Source: Aerococcus viridans (GTDB taxonomy: Bacteria; Bacillota; Bacilli; Lactobacillales; Aerococcaceae). From it: a DNA stretch of 64,000 nt. The stretch lies in contig NZ_PNHQ01000003.1 in NCBI RefSeq assembly GCF_002871935.1, positions 62,001 to 126,000 of the forward strand, read 5' to 3'. Shown in pieces: positions 41,017 to 51,436 of this stretch. Within the stretch, counting starts at the first letter, position 1. Every line of letters starts with the position of its first letter. The position numbers and the translations under genes were made by a program. A model generated the notes under the pieces. That model did not search any database. It was not told the DNA's origin and worked only from the letters and a program-made list of their open reading frames with translations.

Positions 41017-42720
41017 TTAGTGATGTTTCCCTTTTTTCTTATCTTTTTTGTCAGGATGATAGTTTGAAGCTTCCATAATGACTGGTAAAATCATCGGACG
41101 ACGTTGTGTTTCACTATATAATTTCTTACTTAGTGCATCACGAATGTCACCTTTCAATTTAGACCATTCGAAGTTCTTGTCTTTAAGATTTTCCTCTGTC
41201 ACTTCAACGACCACCGCTTTTGATTCATCTAATAAGGTTTCAGAAGCCTTCATATAGATAAAACCACGAGAAATAATTTCTGGACCAGATAAAATCTTAC
41301 CTAGACGACGCGAAATGGTTAAAACAACCAAGAAAATACCGTCTTCAGATAAAATACGGCGGTCACGAAGAACAATATTGCCAATATCGCCGACACCAGA
41401 ACCATCAATCAGTACATTTGAAGCCGGTACAACACCACCAATATGGATATTGCCGTCTTTATAGGTCAAGATATCCCCTTTGTCTAATAAGAAGACATGG
41501 TCTTCTGGAATACCTACCTCTGTCGCCAAATGTTTATGGGCTGACATTAGACGGTATTCACCTGAAATAGGCACCACATATTGTGGTTTCAATAAGCTAA
41601 TCATTAATTGTAAGTCTTTTGGACTCGCATGGCCACTTGATGCGTAAGCTTGCGCTAATTCAACCACTTCACCGCCTGCACGGTAGACATCATTTTTCGT
41701 TTCTGCGACCACTTTCTCCATATCATAAGAAGGTGTTGTCACAATAATAACCTTATCCCCGTCTTTAATAGAGACTGTTGTGTGGCGATTTGAAGCCATT
41801 TTTTGTAAGGTGATTAATGGTTCACCAGATTTTCCAGTTTCTAGGAAAATAATCTCATCATCTTCAAAACGATCCAGGTCCTTTAAGTTGGCAATCAAGT
41901 CTTTTGACGGAATCGATAGTTTGCCTAAGCGAATAGCAACGTCGATAATTTCCTCTAGTTCAGTATCATCTAAGAAAACACGGCGCCCTAGTTTACTTGC
42001 AACATCTAGAACCTGTTGAATACGCATCAAGTTTGAAGCTACTGCCGCAACGATCACACGACCTTTAGCATTACGCACTTCCGTCAACAAACCTTGTTCA
42101 ATTTCAATTTCAGTGGCGTTTGGTCTCATATTTTCTGCTGCATTAGAATCGGATAGTAAGGCGAATACGCCGTCACGACCAATCTCAACAATACGAGAAA
42201 AGTCTGTTTTATAGGCATCTGAAACGGTCATATCAAACTTGAAGTCACCAGTATAAACGATTGACCCTTCTGGTGTAACGACTTCAATTCCTACTGATTC
42301 AGGTACAGAATGGGTGGTTTTAAAGAATTTAATCACGACATTACCAAAATCGATTTCATTCTCTTCTGAAATAATATGAAAATCTTGATAATTCTTCAAA
42401 CCAATTTTCTTTGCTTGAATTTTCGCTAATTCAATCGTTAATTCAGTACCAAACACAGGTACTTGAATATCTTTTAGTAAATACGGTAAAGCGCCAATAG
42501 CATCCGCATGACCGTGGGTTAGAAATACCCCTGCTACACGGTCTTGGTTTTCTTTTAAGTATGTAAAGTCTGGAATCATCATGTCGATTCCTAATAATTC
42601 ATCTGGTGGGTATACAAGACCACAATCTAAGACATAGATTGCTTCGTCAACTTCAACTAGGTACATGTTTTTCCCGTTTTCACGGACACCACCCAGAGCG
42701 ATGATATTGATATCACTCAT
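41017..42720 (-). CDS. rnjB: Ribonuclease J2
   Basis: 567 residues. A metallo-beta-lactamase/beta-CASP protein: 'INIIALGGVRENGKNMYLVE', then 'GVFLTHGHADAIGALPYLLK', 'IVYTGDFKFD', 'VIVAAVASNLMRIQQVLDVA' and 'SGHASPKDLQLMISLLKPQY'. The metal motif H-x-H-x-D-H of RNase J1 is H69-G-H71-A-D73-A74 here, the degenerate form I know from Lactobacillales RNase J2. It probably acts as the weakly active partner of J1 in mRNA turnover and rRNA processing. The asd-rnjB linkage also matches Bacillus. The C-terminal Lys/His tail (KKDKKKGKHH) is basic. Confidence 0.85.
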   Translation of the reverse strand: MSDINIIALGGVRENGKNMYLVEVDEAIYVLDCGLVYPPDELLGIDMMIPDFTYLKENQDRVAGVFLTHGHADAIGALPYLLKDIQVPVFGTELTIELAKIQAKKIGLKNYQDFHIISEENEIDFGNVVIKFFKTTHSVPESVGIEVVTPEGSIVYTGDFKFDMTVSDAYKTDFSRIVEIGRDGVFALLSDSNAAENMRPNATEIEIEQGLLTEVRNAKGRVIVAAVASNLMRIQQVLDVASKLGRRVFLDDTELEEIIDVAIRLGKLSIPSKDLIANLKDLDRFEDDEIIFLETGKSGEPLITLQKMASNRHTTVSIKDGDKVIIVTTPSYDMEKVVAETKNDVYRAGGEVVELAQAYASSGHASPKDLQLMISLLKPQYVVPISGEYRLMSAHKHLATEVGIPEDHVFLLDKGDILTYKDGNIHIGGVVPASNVLIDGSGVGDIGNIVLRDRRILSEDGIFLVVLTISRRLGKILSGPEIISRGFIYMKASETLLDESKAVVVEVTEENLKDKNFEWSKLKGDIRDALSKKLYSETQRRPMILPVIMEASNYHPDKKDKKKGKHH

Positions 42721-42841
42721 CCTTTTGCCTCCTAATATATTGGATTTTTAATTAAGTCTGGCTGCACGCTAAATAGTTAATGCAACCTGTATCCAAGCTG
42801 ACGCAAATTGTTAGTCAGCTTGGATATATTCTTCACTCAAA

Positions 42842-42880
42842 AAAAATGCGGTGCAATGACGCTTCGCTACATTGCCCGCA
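42842..42880 (-). terminator. Terminator(s) in the asd-rnjB gap
   Basis: The minus strand GCGGGCAATG … CATTGCACCGC is followed by TTTTTTTT (42840-42847). A second perfect 12-bp hairpin, ATCCAAGCTGAC/GTCAGCTTGGAT, lies at about 42790-42830. Two stacked hairpins should separate asd from rnjB transcription. Confidence 0.7.
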
Positions 42881-42906
42881 CATCGCTAGTTTAAGTATAA
42901 CATAAA

Positions 42907-43950
42907 CTAGATTAATTTATCAGCTACCATTTGTTCTGCAATCTGAATTGAATTCAACGCTGCACCCTTCCATAAGTTGTCAGAAACAACCCACATATGG
43001 AATCCACGTGGGAAGTCTAAATCTTTACGGATTCGCCCAACAAATGTTTCAGTTTTCTTCTCAGCATTCACCGCTTGAGGATAAAGTTGTTGGTTGATAT
43101 CATCTTCCAATCCAACACCAGGTGCGTTTCGTAAAACATTTTGGATATCTTCAATTGTCACGTCATCCTTATCTACTTCAAAGTAAACAGACTCTGAGTG
43201 ACCATAAACAACCGGTACACGCACACATGTTGCAGATACCCCTATTGTATCATCACCTAAGATCTTTTTGGTTTCATTGGTCATCTTCATTTCTTCATAA
43301 GTATAGTGGTTGTCTTGGAATTTATCGATTTGCGGCAATACATTATAAGCCATTTGATAATGTTTCTCATCACCACCAACTGGTAAGATACCAGGAGATT
43401 GAATGTCATTACCTGCTTCAATATCACGGTATTGTTGACGCATTTCTTCAATAGCTGTCGTCCCTGCACCTGATACCGCTTGGTAAGTAGATACGATCAC
43501 ACGGTCTAAACCAAAAGCATCCCGGATTGGGTTTAAAGCCACAACCATTTGAATGGTTGAACAGTTAGGGTTCGCAATCAAGCCATGATGGTCTTTCAAT
43601 GCTTGTGGATTTACCTCTGGCACTACTAACGGCGTATTTTCATCCATACGGAAGGCAGATGTATTATCAATTACAACTGCACCTGCATCAATAGCTGCTT
43701 GACTAAATTCAATTGAACGGTCTCCACCAGCTGAGAAAAAGGCAATATCCACGCCTTCAAAAGCATCTTTCGTCAATTCTTCAACAACATAGTGCTTATC
43801 GCCTACTGGTAACGTTTTACCTGCTGAACGTGCTGATGCTAATAATTTAATATTTTTTACTGGGAAATTTGCTTTTGCAAGTAAGTGCCGTAATTGTTCC
43901 CCAACTGCACCTGTTGCCCCAACAATTGCTACATTATACTCTTTTGCCAT
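42907..43950 (-). CDS. asd: Aspartate-semialdehyde dehydrogenase
   Basis: 347 residues. '[20 protein letters not shown]' binds NADP, '[20 protein letters not shown]' contains the catalytic Cys, '[20 protein letters not shown]' follows, and '[20 protein letters not shown]' contains substrate-binding Arg/His. It reduces aspartyl phosphate to aspartate semialdehyde for lysine/diaminopimelate, threonine and methionine. No other pathway gene is adjacent (dapG and dapA are absent here). Confidence 0.95.
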   Translation of the reverse strand: MAKEYNVAIVGATGAVGEQLRHLLAKANFPVKNIKLLASARSAGKTLPVGDKHYVVEELTKDAFEGVDIAFFSAGGDRSIEFSQAAIDAGAVVIDNTSAFRMDENTPLVVPEVNPQALKDHHGLIANPNCSTIQMVVALNPIRDAFGLDRVIVSTYQAVSGAGTTAIEEMRQQYRDIEAGNDIQSPGILPVGGDEKHYQMAYNVLPQIDKFQDNHYTYEEMKMTNETKKILGDDTIGVSATCVRVPVVYGHSESVYFEVDKDDVTIEDIQNVLRNAPGVGLEDDINQQLYPQAVNAEKKTETFVGRIRKDLDFPRGFHMWVVSDNLWKGAALNSIQIAEQMVADKLI

Positions 43951-44117
43951 AATTGATTCATCCTTTTATTTATATTCGATAGCATGCGCATTCACTTTAT
44001 TATTCTATCAAAGCTTAGTCTATTTCTCAATGAAAATGACAAAATTATGAAATAAAAATGAGAAAACACTCAAATAACACAAAAGATGCGCTATTTTCAA
44101 TATCCCAATATAAAAAA

Positions 44118-44141
44118 CGCACCCAATAAAAATTGGATGCG
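44118..44141 (-). terminator. Terminator after pnp
   Basis: The minus strand CGCATCCAAT, loop TTTT, ATTGGGTGCG is followed by TTTTTTATATTGG. Confidence 0.85.
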
Positions 44142-44159
44142 GACTAAAATATTCGCCTA

Positions 44160-46268
44160 TTATTCTGCGTCTAGATCTTTCATTGTCAAGTTGATACGAC
44201 CACGGTTGTCGATTTCTGTCACTTTCACACGGACTTTATCGCCTAGTGAAACAACATCTTCAACATTGTTGGTACGCTCTTTTTGTAGTTGAGAAATATG
44301 CACTAAACCGTCTTTACCTTTAGCAATTTCTACAAAAGCACCGAATTTTTCAATGCGTTTGACAGTACCTTCGTATACTTGTCCTGCTTCAACTTTCAGG
44401 GTTAATTCAGCGATAATTTCTTTAGCGCGTTGAATCATTTCTGCGTTATCTGAAGCGATATTGATACTACCTTCTTGGTCGATATCAATTTTAACACCTG
44501 TTTCATCGATAATTTTGTTGATGGTATCGCCACCTTTACCGATAACCACTTTAATGTCCTCTGGATCAATTTGCATTTGCTCAATTTTTGGTGCGTAAGG
44601 ACTTAATTCACTACGAGGTGCATCAATTGCAGTCGCTAAGTGACCTAAGATTTCAATACGTGCTTTATGGGCTTGGTCTAAAGCTTCCCGTAAGATTTGT
44701 TCTGTAATACCTTTAATCTTGATATCCATTTGTAAAGCAGTAATACCATTTTCTGTACCAGCTACTTTAAAGTCCATGTCTCCTAAATGATCTTCTAGAC
44801 CTTGGATATCGGTTAAGACTGTATAGTTTTCTTCGTCTTCATCCATGATAAGCCCCATAGCAATCCCAGCAACTGGCGCTTTAATTGGCACACCTGCGTC
44901 CATAAGCGCTAAAGTACCTGCACAAATAGATGCTTGTGATGATGAACCATTAGATTCCAATACTTCAGCAACTAAGCGGATGGCATAAGGGAAGTCTTCT
45001 TCACTCGGCAATACTTCGTTTAAGGCACGGTAGCCTAAAGCACCGTGACCAATTTCACGACGGCCAGGTGAACCGTAACGACCAGTTGAACCCACAGAGT
45101 ATTGAGGGAAGTTGTAGTGGTGCATGAAACGTTGGGTAACATCACCAGATAAACCATCAATACGTTGTTCTTCAGATAATGGTGCTAATGTCGCTACTGA
45201 TAAAGCTTGGGTTTGTCCACGAGTGAATAAACCAGAACCGTGAGTACGTGGTAATAAGCCTACTTCTGAAGCTAGGGGACGGATTTCGTCAATTTTACGA
45301 CCATCAGGACGTACTTTATCGTCAGTAATTAAACGACGAACTTCCTTATATTCTAATTGATCAGCAATTTGACGGACTTGATCCATTAAGGTCTCAACAT
45401 CTTCATGTTCTGCATATAATTCACTGTAGTAATCAATAATTGCCGTTTTCACTGCTTCAATGCTTTCTTCACGTTCCAATTTATCAAAGGTTTGGATCGC
45501 CTCTACCATTTGTTGGTTATATTGTGCTGTTACTTCAGCAACCAATACATGGTCCGGTGTATTTAATTGGACATCCATCTTCTCTTGGCCAACTTTTTCA
45601 CGGATTTCATCTTGGAAGTAGCATAATTCACGGATTGAAGTGTGTCCAAACATTAAGGCTTCAAGCATTTCTGTTTCAGATAATTCAGCAGCTGAAGACT
45701 CTACCATGTTGATGGCATCTTTAGAACCTGCAACAATTAAATCTAAGTCAGATTGGGCTTGTTGTTCCACAGTTGGGTTGATGACAAAATCACCGTTTAC
45801 ACGACCAACATTTACCCCTGCAATCGGACCGTCAAAAGGAATATCAGAGATTGTTAGCGCCGCTGATGAACCAAACATTGCAGCCATTTCTGGTGAACAG
45901 TCTGGATCCACTGATAAAACAGTATTGATAACTTGCACTTCGTTGGTAAATCCTTCATCAAACATTGGTCGAATTGGACGGTCAATCAATCGTGCAGTTA
46001 ATGTTGCATGTTCACTTGGACGTCCTTCCCTTTTAATGTAACCACCAGGAATTTTACCTACTGCGTACATTTTTTCTTCATAGTTCACTTGTAATGGGAA
46101 GAAGTCTTGCCCTGGCTTAGCTTCTTTCGCCCCTACTACGGCAGTTAATACGACAGTATCCCCGTAACGAACCAAGACTGCTGCATTAGCTTGTTTAGCT
46201 ACTTGACCGTATTCAATTGATAATGGGCGACCAGCCCAATTCATTTTAAAAACTTGCTTTTCTTCCAT
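44160..46268 (-). CDS. pnp: Polyribonucleotide nucleotidyltransferase (PNPase)
   Basis: 702 residues, normal length. Two RNase PH domains (about 10-220 and 310-545) flank a helical domain: '[20 protein letters not shown]', '[11 protein letters not shown]', '[20 protein letters not shown]' and '[20 protein letters not shown]'. A KH domain ('[20 protein letters not shown]') and an S1 domain ('[20 protein letters not shown]') follow. A phosphorolytic 3'-5' exonuclease of the RNA degradosome. Follows rpsO as usual. Confidence 0.97.
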   Translation of the reverse strand: MEEKQVFKMNWAGRPLSIEYGQVAKQANAAVLVRYGDTVVLTAVVGAKEAKPGQDFFPLQVNYEEKMYAVGKIPGGYIKREGRPSEHATLTARLIDRPIRPMFDEGFTNEVQVINTVLSVDPDCSPEMAAMFGSSAALTISDIPFDGPIAGVNVGRVNGDFVINPTVEQQAQSDLDLIVAGSKDAINMVESSAAELSETEMLEALMFGHTSIRELCYFQDEIREKVGQEKMDVQLNTPDHVLVAEVTAQYNQQMVEAIQTFDKLEREESIEAVKTAIIDYYSELYAEHEDVETLMDQVRQIADQLEYKEVRRLITDDKVRPDGRKIDEIRPLASEVGLLPRTHGSGLFTRGQTQALSVATLAPLSEEQRIDGLSGDVTQRFMHHYNFPQYSVGSTGRYGSPGRREIGHGALGYRALNEVLPSEEDFPYAIRLVAEVLESNGSSSQASICAGTLALMDAGVPIKAPVAGIAMGLIMDEDEENYTVLTDIQGLEDHLGDMDFKVAGTENGITALQMDIKIKGITEQILREALDQAHKARIEILGHLATAIDAPRSELSPYAPKIEQMQIDPEDIKVVIGKGGDTINKIIDETGVKIDIDQEGSINIASDNAEMIQRAKEIIAELTLKVEAGQVYEGTVKRIEKFGAFVEIAKGKDGLVHISQLQKERTNNVEDVVSLGDKVRVKVTEIDNRGRINLTMKDLDAE

Positions 46269-46431
46269 GTCTTAACATGCTCCTTTACTTGCTTACTGCC
46301 AACAAGTTTGCTACTAAACAAATTTCTAAGATCAAGTTTTGATGCTCACAAATTTGTATAGTAGTAATCAACTGTTGGCGTGTTTATTCCATACCTGTCC
46401 ATTTTCCTATAAAAAGGATGAAAAATCAATA

Positions 46432-46459
46432 AAAGCGAGACACAAACGCATCTCGCTTT
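46432..46459 (-). terminator. Terminator/processing hairpin after rpsO
   Basis: AAAGCGAGA (46432-46440) pairs with TCTCGCTTT (46451-46459), 20 bp after the rpsO stop. Confidence 0.7.
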
Positions 46460-46478
46460 AAATTTATATTTATAAGTA

Positions 46479-46748
46479 TTAACGACGTAAGCCTAAAGCT
46501 TTGATTAATTCACGGTAACGTTGAACATCTTTGTTACGTAAGTAAGATAACAAGTTACGACGGTGACCAACTTTTTTCATTAAACCACGGTATGAATGGT
46601 GGTCTTTTTTGTGCGTATGTGCATGTTCGTTAAGCGCATTGATCTCTTCAGTTAAGATAGCGATTTGCACCTCTGGGCTACCAGTATCTCCTTCGTGACG
46701 CGCAAATTGTTGGATTAATTCGTTTTTACGTTCTTTTGAAATTGCCAT
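46479..46748 (-). CDS. rpsO: 30S ribosomal protein S15
   Basis: 89 residues: '[20 protein letters not shown]', '[20 protein letters not shown]' and '[20 protein letters not shown]' are canonical. It binds 16S rRNA helices 20-22 early in assembly. GAGAGGTG precedes the ATG. The 75-nt leader contains CCAA/TTGG and CTT/AAG hairpins and might support S15 autoregulation. Confidence 0.97.
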   Translation of the reverse strand: MAISKERKNELIQQFARHEGDTGSPEVQIAILTEEINALNEHAHTHKKDHHSYRGLMKKVGHRRNLLSYLRNKDVQRYRELIKALGLRR

Positions 46749-46831
46749 GTGACAACACCTCTCTCTTCATATTCGCCGTAAACCGCGCCAAGCGTTGGTG
46801 ATTCAACTTGCGAAGTAAACGGTCATTAAAC

Positions 46832-46860
46832 ATTATACACACCGTAAGCTTTGAATGCAA
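46832..46860 (-). promoter_or_regulatory. Sigma-A promoter of rpsO
   Basis: On the minus strand TTGCAT (46855-46860), a 17-nt spacer and TATAAT (46832-46837), with TG just before the -10. Transcription would start near 46825, giving a ~75-nt leader. Confidence 0.85.
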
Positions 46861-46953
46861 ATAAATTCTTTAGGTAAATTTCAGCCTTTAGTCTCTTGCG
46901 AAATATTCATACTATATATACAATAGAGCATAATATCGACATGGAGGCAGGCA

Positions 46954-47649
46954 ATGAAAAAAGATCCAATTCACCCTTATTTAATGGCGTCCGCCATCAC
47001 TGCAATACCCTTTATTTTAATCTGTTTAACCGCAATGATTGACATTGATTTTTTGACAGTTATCGACCAAAATATTGGCCAACATCTCTATCACTGGGGC
47101 CCAGCACCTTTTACAAGCTTTGTACAATATTTTACGCTTATTGGTAATGCCCAAGGAATCATTCCCCTCACGTTGGTGATAGCTGGTGCTTTCTATTATA
47201 TCAGCCGAAAATGGCAAGTGTTACTTTGGACAGTTTTCACTATTCTAGTTGGCGTTGGTCCTGTTGTTTACATCATTAAAAATATTATCCAAAGACCGCG
47301 TCCATCCTACTTGACACATCTTGTCGACCAAGGTGGTTATGCCTTCCCTTCTGGACATGCAACTGGTGCAGTACTCACATGGGCAACCCTAGCTTTCTTA
47401 ACTTGGTATTATTTTAAAGATCGGTATCCAAAAATGATGCCCTACTTAATTGGTTTTAGCGTATTCATGGCGGTTGCCATCAGTGCATCTCGCTTATACC
47501 TTGGTGTCCATTATCTTTCTGATGTCATCGCCGGTTGGTCTATAGGCGCGACTTGGTTCATCCTTTGCTTGAATTACTTTAATCTATTTATCGCAAATAA
47601 AACATCAGCGGAAAATGATATACAAACAGCGCACTTAAAAGAAAAATAG
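46954..47649 (+). CDS. PAP2-superfamily membrane phosphatase
   Basis: 231 residues with about six membrane segments. The three PAP2 motifs are visible: 'KNIIQRPRPSYL' (K-x6-R-P), 'YAFPSGHATGAV' (P-S-G-H) and 'SRLYLGVHYLSDVIAG' (S-R-x5-H-x3-D). Relatives dephosphorylate phosphatidylglycerol phosphate or undecaprenyl diphosphate at the outer face; which applies is unknown. GGAGG precedes the ATG. Monocistronic with its own terminator. Confidence 0.88.
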   Translation: MKKDPIHPYLMASAITAIPFILICLTAMIDIDFLTVIDQNIGQHLYHWGPAPFTSFVQYFTLIGNAQGIIPLTLVIAGAFYYISRKWQVLLWTVFTILVGVGPVVYIIKNIIQRPRPSYLTHLVDQGGYAFPSGHATGAVLTWATLAFLTWYYFKDRYPKMMPYLIGFSVFMAVAISASRLYLGVHYLSDVIAGWSIGATWFILCLNYFNLFIANKTSAENDIQTAHLKEK

Positions 47650-47658
47650 CTCATAGAA

Positions 47659-47685
47659 AAGGCACCGCACACAAAGCGATGCCTT
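47659..47685 (+). terminator. Terminator after the PAP2 gene
   Basis: AAGGCACCGC, loop ACACAAA region, GCGATGCCTT followed by TTTTG. Confidence 0.75.
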
Positions 47686-47755
47686 TTTTGCTATTCAAAA
47701 TTCTATCCTATAATTAACACGAGCGACTCTTCTTTGTAGCTAAGTCAAGTAATCG

Positions 47756-49750
47756 CTATTTCTTCATTTCTGCTTTTAATTCCATGATAATATCACGAAG
47801 TTCAGCAGCTTTTTCAAAGTTCAAGTCCTTGGCAGCTTGTTGCATTTCTAATTCCACATTCCGTAAGGCCTGTTCTCTATCATCCCGTTTTAAGGCCCGT
47901 AATTGCTCTGTTAAAGAATTACTCATTTCTTCAGAATTTACGTGCGTAATTCGAATAACATCACGTATTTCTTTCTTGATGGTTTGCGGTACAATGCCAT
48001 GTTCCTTATTGTAGGCTTGTTGGATACTACGACGACGAGCTGTCTCATCTATGGCCCGTCGCATTGAATCGGTGACCTCATCAGCGTACATAATAACATG
48101 CCCATTTTGATTACGTGCTGCCCGTCCAATAGTTTGGATTAGTGACCGTTCATTACGTAAGAAACCTTCCTTATCTGCATCTAATATCGTGACTAAAGAT
48201 ACTTCTGGCACATCAATCCCCTCACGTAGCAAGTTGATCCCAATTAATACATCAAAGACACCTAAACGTAAGTCACGAATAATTTCCGTCCGCTCTAAAG
48301 TCTTGATATCTGAATGCAGGTATTTTACCTTAATGCCTACTTCTTCCAAATAATCTGTTAAGTCTTCTGCCATTCGTTTCGTTAAAGTGGTGATAAATAC
48401 CCGTTCTTCTCGTTCAATCCGATCATTAATCTCACTAATAATGTCATCAATTTGACTTTCAATCGGGCGTACTTCCACAGTAGGATCTAGCAAGCCGGTT
48501 GGTCGAATGATTTGCTCTACAATATCATCTTGACCAGATTTCTCTACTTCATAATCCGCTGGTGTCGCAGATACGTATAGGGTCTGGTTTAATTTTTCTT
48601 CAAACTCTTCTAATTTTAATGGTCGGTTATCTAAGGCTGAAGGTAAACGGAAGCCATGGTCGATTAAAACTTGTTTTCTAGCCCTATCCCCATTATACAT
48701 TCCACGCACCTGTGGCATGGTCATATGTGACTCATCCACCATTAATAGGAAATCATCCGGGAAGAAGTCTAGCAAGGTATAAGGTGCCTCCCCAGGTTTA
48801 CGTCCGTCCATATGGCGAGAATAATTCTCAATCCCATTACAATACCCCATCTCAAGGAGCATTTCCATGTCGTAGCGGGTACGTTGTTCAAGTCGCTGGG
48901 CCTCAAGCAACTTCCCTTCATCGTTCAACTCTTTCAAACGTTCTTCTAATTCAGCTTCAATCGATCTGACTGATTTTTCCACTTGTTCATGGTCCACCAC
49001 AAAGTGCGTCGCCGGATAAATAGGATAATGTTCTACTTCAGATTGAACTTCACCTGTTAAAGCATCGACTTCACGAATGCGGTCAATTTCGTCACCAAAA
49101 AACTCCACTCGAACAGATGAAGAATCGTGAGATGATAAGAAAACATCCACAATATCCCCACGTACACGGAAAGTCCCACGCTGGAAGTCAATATCATTTC
49201 GTTCATACTGATTTTCAACTAAACGACGCATAAAGTCATCTCTAGATAATGCTTGTCCTTGTCTAACAGAAATGACATGATCACGATATTCTGTAGGATT
49301 CACCAACCCATATATACAAGAAACAGAAGCTACTACAATCGTATCACGACGCTCCAAAATAGCAGACGTTGCCGAATGCCGCAACTTATCTATCTCATCG
49401 TTCACAGAAGCTGACTTTTCAATGTAGGAGTCACTTGATGGCACATAAGCTTCTGGTTGATAGTAGTCATAATAAGACACAAAATATTCTACCGCATTAT
49501 TCGGGAAGAATTCTTTTAATTCCCCGTATAATTGCCCAGCAAGGGTCTTATTATGGGCTAATACCAAAGTCGGTCGATTGGTTTGTTGGATCACATTCGC
49601 CATGGTAAAGGTCTTCCCAGTACCCGTACCACCCAATAGGACTTGTGCCTTGTCGCCCGCCTCCACCTGTTCTACAATTCTTCTAATGGCTTCCGGTTGG
49701 TCACCACTCGGTTCATATTCCGAAACTAAATCGAATTGGTCTATCATCAT
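47756..49750 (-). CDS. uvrB: Excinuclease ABC subunit B
   Basis: 664 residues. '[20 protein letters not shown]' (Walker A), '[20 protein letters not shown]' (beta-hairpin that clamps DNA), '[20 protein letters not shown]', '[20 protein letters not shown]' and the C-terminal UVR helix pair '[20 protein letters not shown]' that binds UvrC. It verifies lesions in nucleotide excision repair. No uvrA follows and no LexA box is visible upstream. Confidence 0.97.
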   Translation of the reverse strand: MMIDQFDLVSEYEPSGDQPEAIRRIVEQVEAGDKAQVLLGGTGTGKTFTMANVIQQTNRPTLVLAHNKTLAGQLYGELKEFFPNNAVEYFVSYYDYYQPEAYVPSSDSYIEKSASVNDEIDKLRHSATSAILERRDTIVVASVSCIYGLVNPTEYRDHVISVRQGQALSRDDFMRRLVENQYERNDIDFQRGTFRVRGDIVDVFLSSHDSSSVRVEFFGDEIDRIREVDALTGEVQSEVEHYPIYPATHFVVDHEQVEKSVRSIEAELEERLKELNDEGKLLEAQRLEQRTRYDMEMLLEMGYCNGIENYSRHMDGRKPGEAPYTLLDFFPDDFLLMVDESHMTMPQVRGMYNGDRARKQVLIDHGFRLPSALDNRPLKLEEFEEKLNQTLYVSATPADYEVEKSGQDDIVEQIIRPTGLLDPTVEVRPIESQIDDIISEINDRIEREERVFITTLTKRMAEDLTDYLEEVGIKVKYLHSDIKTLERTEIIRDLRLGVFDVLIGINLLREGIDVPEVSLVTILDADKEGFLRNERSLIQTIGRAARNQNGHVIMYADEVTDSMRRAIDETARRRSIQQAYNKEHGIVPQTIKKEIRDVIRITHVNSEEMSNSLTEQLRALKRDDREQALRNVELEMQQAAKDLNFEKAAELRDIIMELKAEMKK

Positions 49751-50048
49751 GAACCTCTCTTCCTTTTAAAATACACTATTTCATACCTTTTTATTATACC
49801 ACCTATCCCAATAAAGCCGAAACTTTACCCCTTGAAAAAGGGGGCACGCGACTTGGTTAACCCTTTTTGTTGATATGCGTATACAAAGTAACGTTGCAGT
49901 TCTTACTAGTAGTCAATTTTTAGAAATACGTAACCACATTCCCTACTATCACAAATTTACCTTGACTTATCCCTTGTTATTTCTGTATAATATTGTCTGT
50001 TAGTGACAAGTTCACTTTTATAATTTGACAGGAAAGTGGGTGTTTTTA
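49751..50048. other. Divergent uvrB/rpsT intergenic region with rpsT promoter
   Basis: Plus strand TTGACT (49962-49967), 18-nt spacer, TATAAT (49986-49991) is a strong promoter for rpsT. A small CCCCTTGAAAAAGGGG hairpin lies near 49828-49844. No gene. Confidence 0.75.
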
Positions 50049-50297
50049 ATGCCAAATATTGAATCAGCAATCAAACGTGCTCGTCAAAACGAAACTGCTA
50101 ACGCTCGTAACAGTGCGAAAATCGCTTCTGTACGTACAGCTATGAAACACTTTGAACAAGCAGTTGCAGAAAACGCAGATAACAAAGACGAATTATTACG
50201 TCACGCTTCTAAAATGTTAGATCAAGCTGCTAGCAAAGGATTAATCCACGCTAACAAAGCTGCTCGTGAAAAAGCTCGCTTAGCAAAAAAAGTATAA
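50049..50297 (+). CDS. rpsT: 30S ribosomal protein S20
   Basis: 82 residues from ATG 50049 ([20 protein letters not shown]). The upstream TTG frame is ignored because AGGAAAGTGGG lies between it and the ATG. Basic and helical; '[20 protein letters not shown]' is typical. Binds 16S rRNA near the 5' domain. Opposite strand to holA, with a strong shared terminator. Confidence 0.96.
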   Translation: MPNIESAIKRARQNETANARNSAKIASVRTAMKHFEQAVAENADNKDELLRHASKMLDQAASKGLIHANKAAREKARLAKKV

Positions 50298-50336
50298 TCA
50301 ACATTGGTAAATGGTGTTACCAAAATTGATCATTAT

Positions 50337-50375
50337 AAAAAGCAGGAAAATGACGTACGCATTTTCCTGCTTTTT
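50337..50375. terminator. Bidirectional terminator rpsT/holA
   Basis: AAAAAGCAGGAAAATG (50337-50352), loop ACGTACG, CATTTTCCTGCTTTTT (50360-50375): a perfect 16-bp stem with T-runs on both strands. Confidence 0.92.
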
Positions 50376-50391
50376 TCTTACCTTCTTTTTC

Positions 50392-51426
50392 TTAACTAGC
50401 TACACTACCAGAACAAAAATCTAAAATAAACCACTCAATCCCCAGATTTTGGTCTACTTTCCCTTGTTTAATATCAAAGTCTAATTCAACCAACTTCATA
50501 TAACCAACCATCAATAAATTGGGTGAATAGGGATTAATCGCCTGTCCAGCCATCTTAATCCGGTAAGGATGTACACCAATTGTTTGCGCCATGGACCCCT
50601 GGTCATACCCAGCTTTTTTCAGTTGAATAATTTGTGTATATAAACGGAAATTAGACTGTAATAAGCCAAGGATTGCAATTGGTTGATTTTTTTGTGCGAT
50701 TAATTCACGGTATAAGCGCAAAGCGGATGCCGAATCTTGGCGCATAATATGGTCTGTCAGATGGAAGATATTGTCATCCAATGACGGTGTCACCAATAAG
50801 TCTACATCTCGCTGGTGGATCCTTTTCTCTTCGCCAACATACAAGATTAACTTATCCATTTCTCGAATCGATTGTGTTAATTGATAATTGGTTCGTTTCA
50901 AAAATAATGCCAAAGCTTCGCGTGTCATATCCACACCTTCAGCAGCGACATATCTTTGTATGTAATCTTTTACTTGTGGCTCAGTCATTATCGAGGTATC
51001 TACAAATGTCGCTTTTTTCTTTAATTGCTTAACGATTTTCTTACGACCATCTAATGACTCATAATCTGCCACGATCACTAAAACAACACCTTCTGCTGGG
51101 TTATCCAAGTATTCCAGTAGTGAACTGTCATCTTGTTTCATGGCATTTTTCTTTTGTGTCCCGGTTAGAAACGCGGGTTGTCGCATTAAAATCAGCCGTG
51201 GTTCATTAAAAAATGAAATGGTATTGGCTTCAATCATGACGTCAGCTAAGCTATCTTCTTCCATATCAAAAGAGATATAATTCATCGCATTAGCATCTTC
51301 TTGTAAATACTGGCTTTCAATTGTTGTTAAAAACCGGTTGATTAAGTAGGTTTCAGGCCCTTGTAGTACATATATAGGGTCAATTTGCCCCTTATTCAGC
51401 GCCTGTATAGCCTTTTGTAATTCCAT
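50392..51426 (-). CDS. holA: DNA polymerase III delta subunit
   Basis: 344 residues; AGGAGG before the ATG. Pattern of the clamp-loader delta subunit: 'PIYVLQGPETYLINRFLTTI', 'SFFNEPRLILMRQPAFLTG', 'DYIQRYVAAEGVDMTREALA' and 'NIFHLTDHIMRQDSASALRL'. It opens the beta clamp in the DnaX complex. It follows comEC by 10 bp, as in many Firmicutes. Confidence 0.93.
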   Translation of the reverse strand: MELQKAIQALNKGQIDPIYVLQGPETYLINRFLTTIESQYLQEDANAMNYISFDMEEDSLADVMIEANTISFFNEPRLILMRQPAFLTGTQKKNAMKQDDSSLLEYLDNPAEGVVLVIVADYESLDGRKKIVKQLKKKATFVDTSIMTEPQVKDYIQRYVAAEGVDMTREALALFLKRTNYQLTQSIREMDKLILYVGEEKRIHQRDVDLLVTPSLDDNIFHLTDHIMRQDSASALRLYRELIAQKNQPIAILGLLQSNFRLYTQIIQLKKAGYDQGSMAQTIGVHPYRIKMAGQAINPYSPNLLMVGYMKLVELDFDIKQGKVDQNLGIEWFILDFCSGSVAS

Positions 51427-51436
51427 AACCTACCTC

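Noticed and set aside
41017..42720. Annotation as RNase J1 (rnjA)
   Set aside because: HGHADA replaces HGHEDH and the gene follows asd, both pointing to RNase J2.
46749..46825. Firm call of an S15 autoregulatory riboswitch-like leader
   Set aside because: Small hairpins are present but no established S15-binding architecture could be confirmed by eye; mentioned only under rpsO.
49751..49830. LexA box for uvrB
   Set aside because: No CGAAC-N4-GTTCG-like site was found by eye upstream of uvrB, unlike at 38220-38297.
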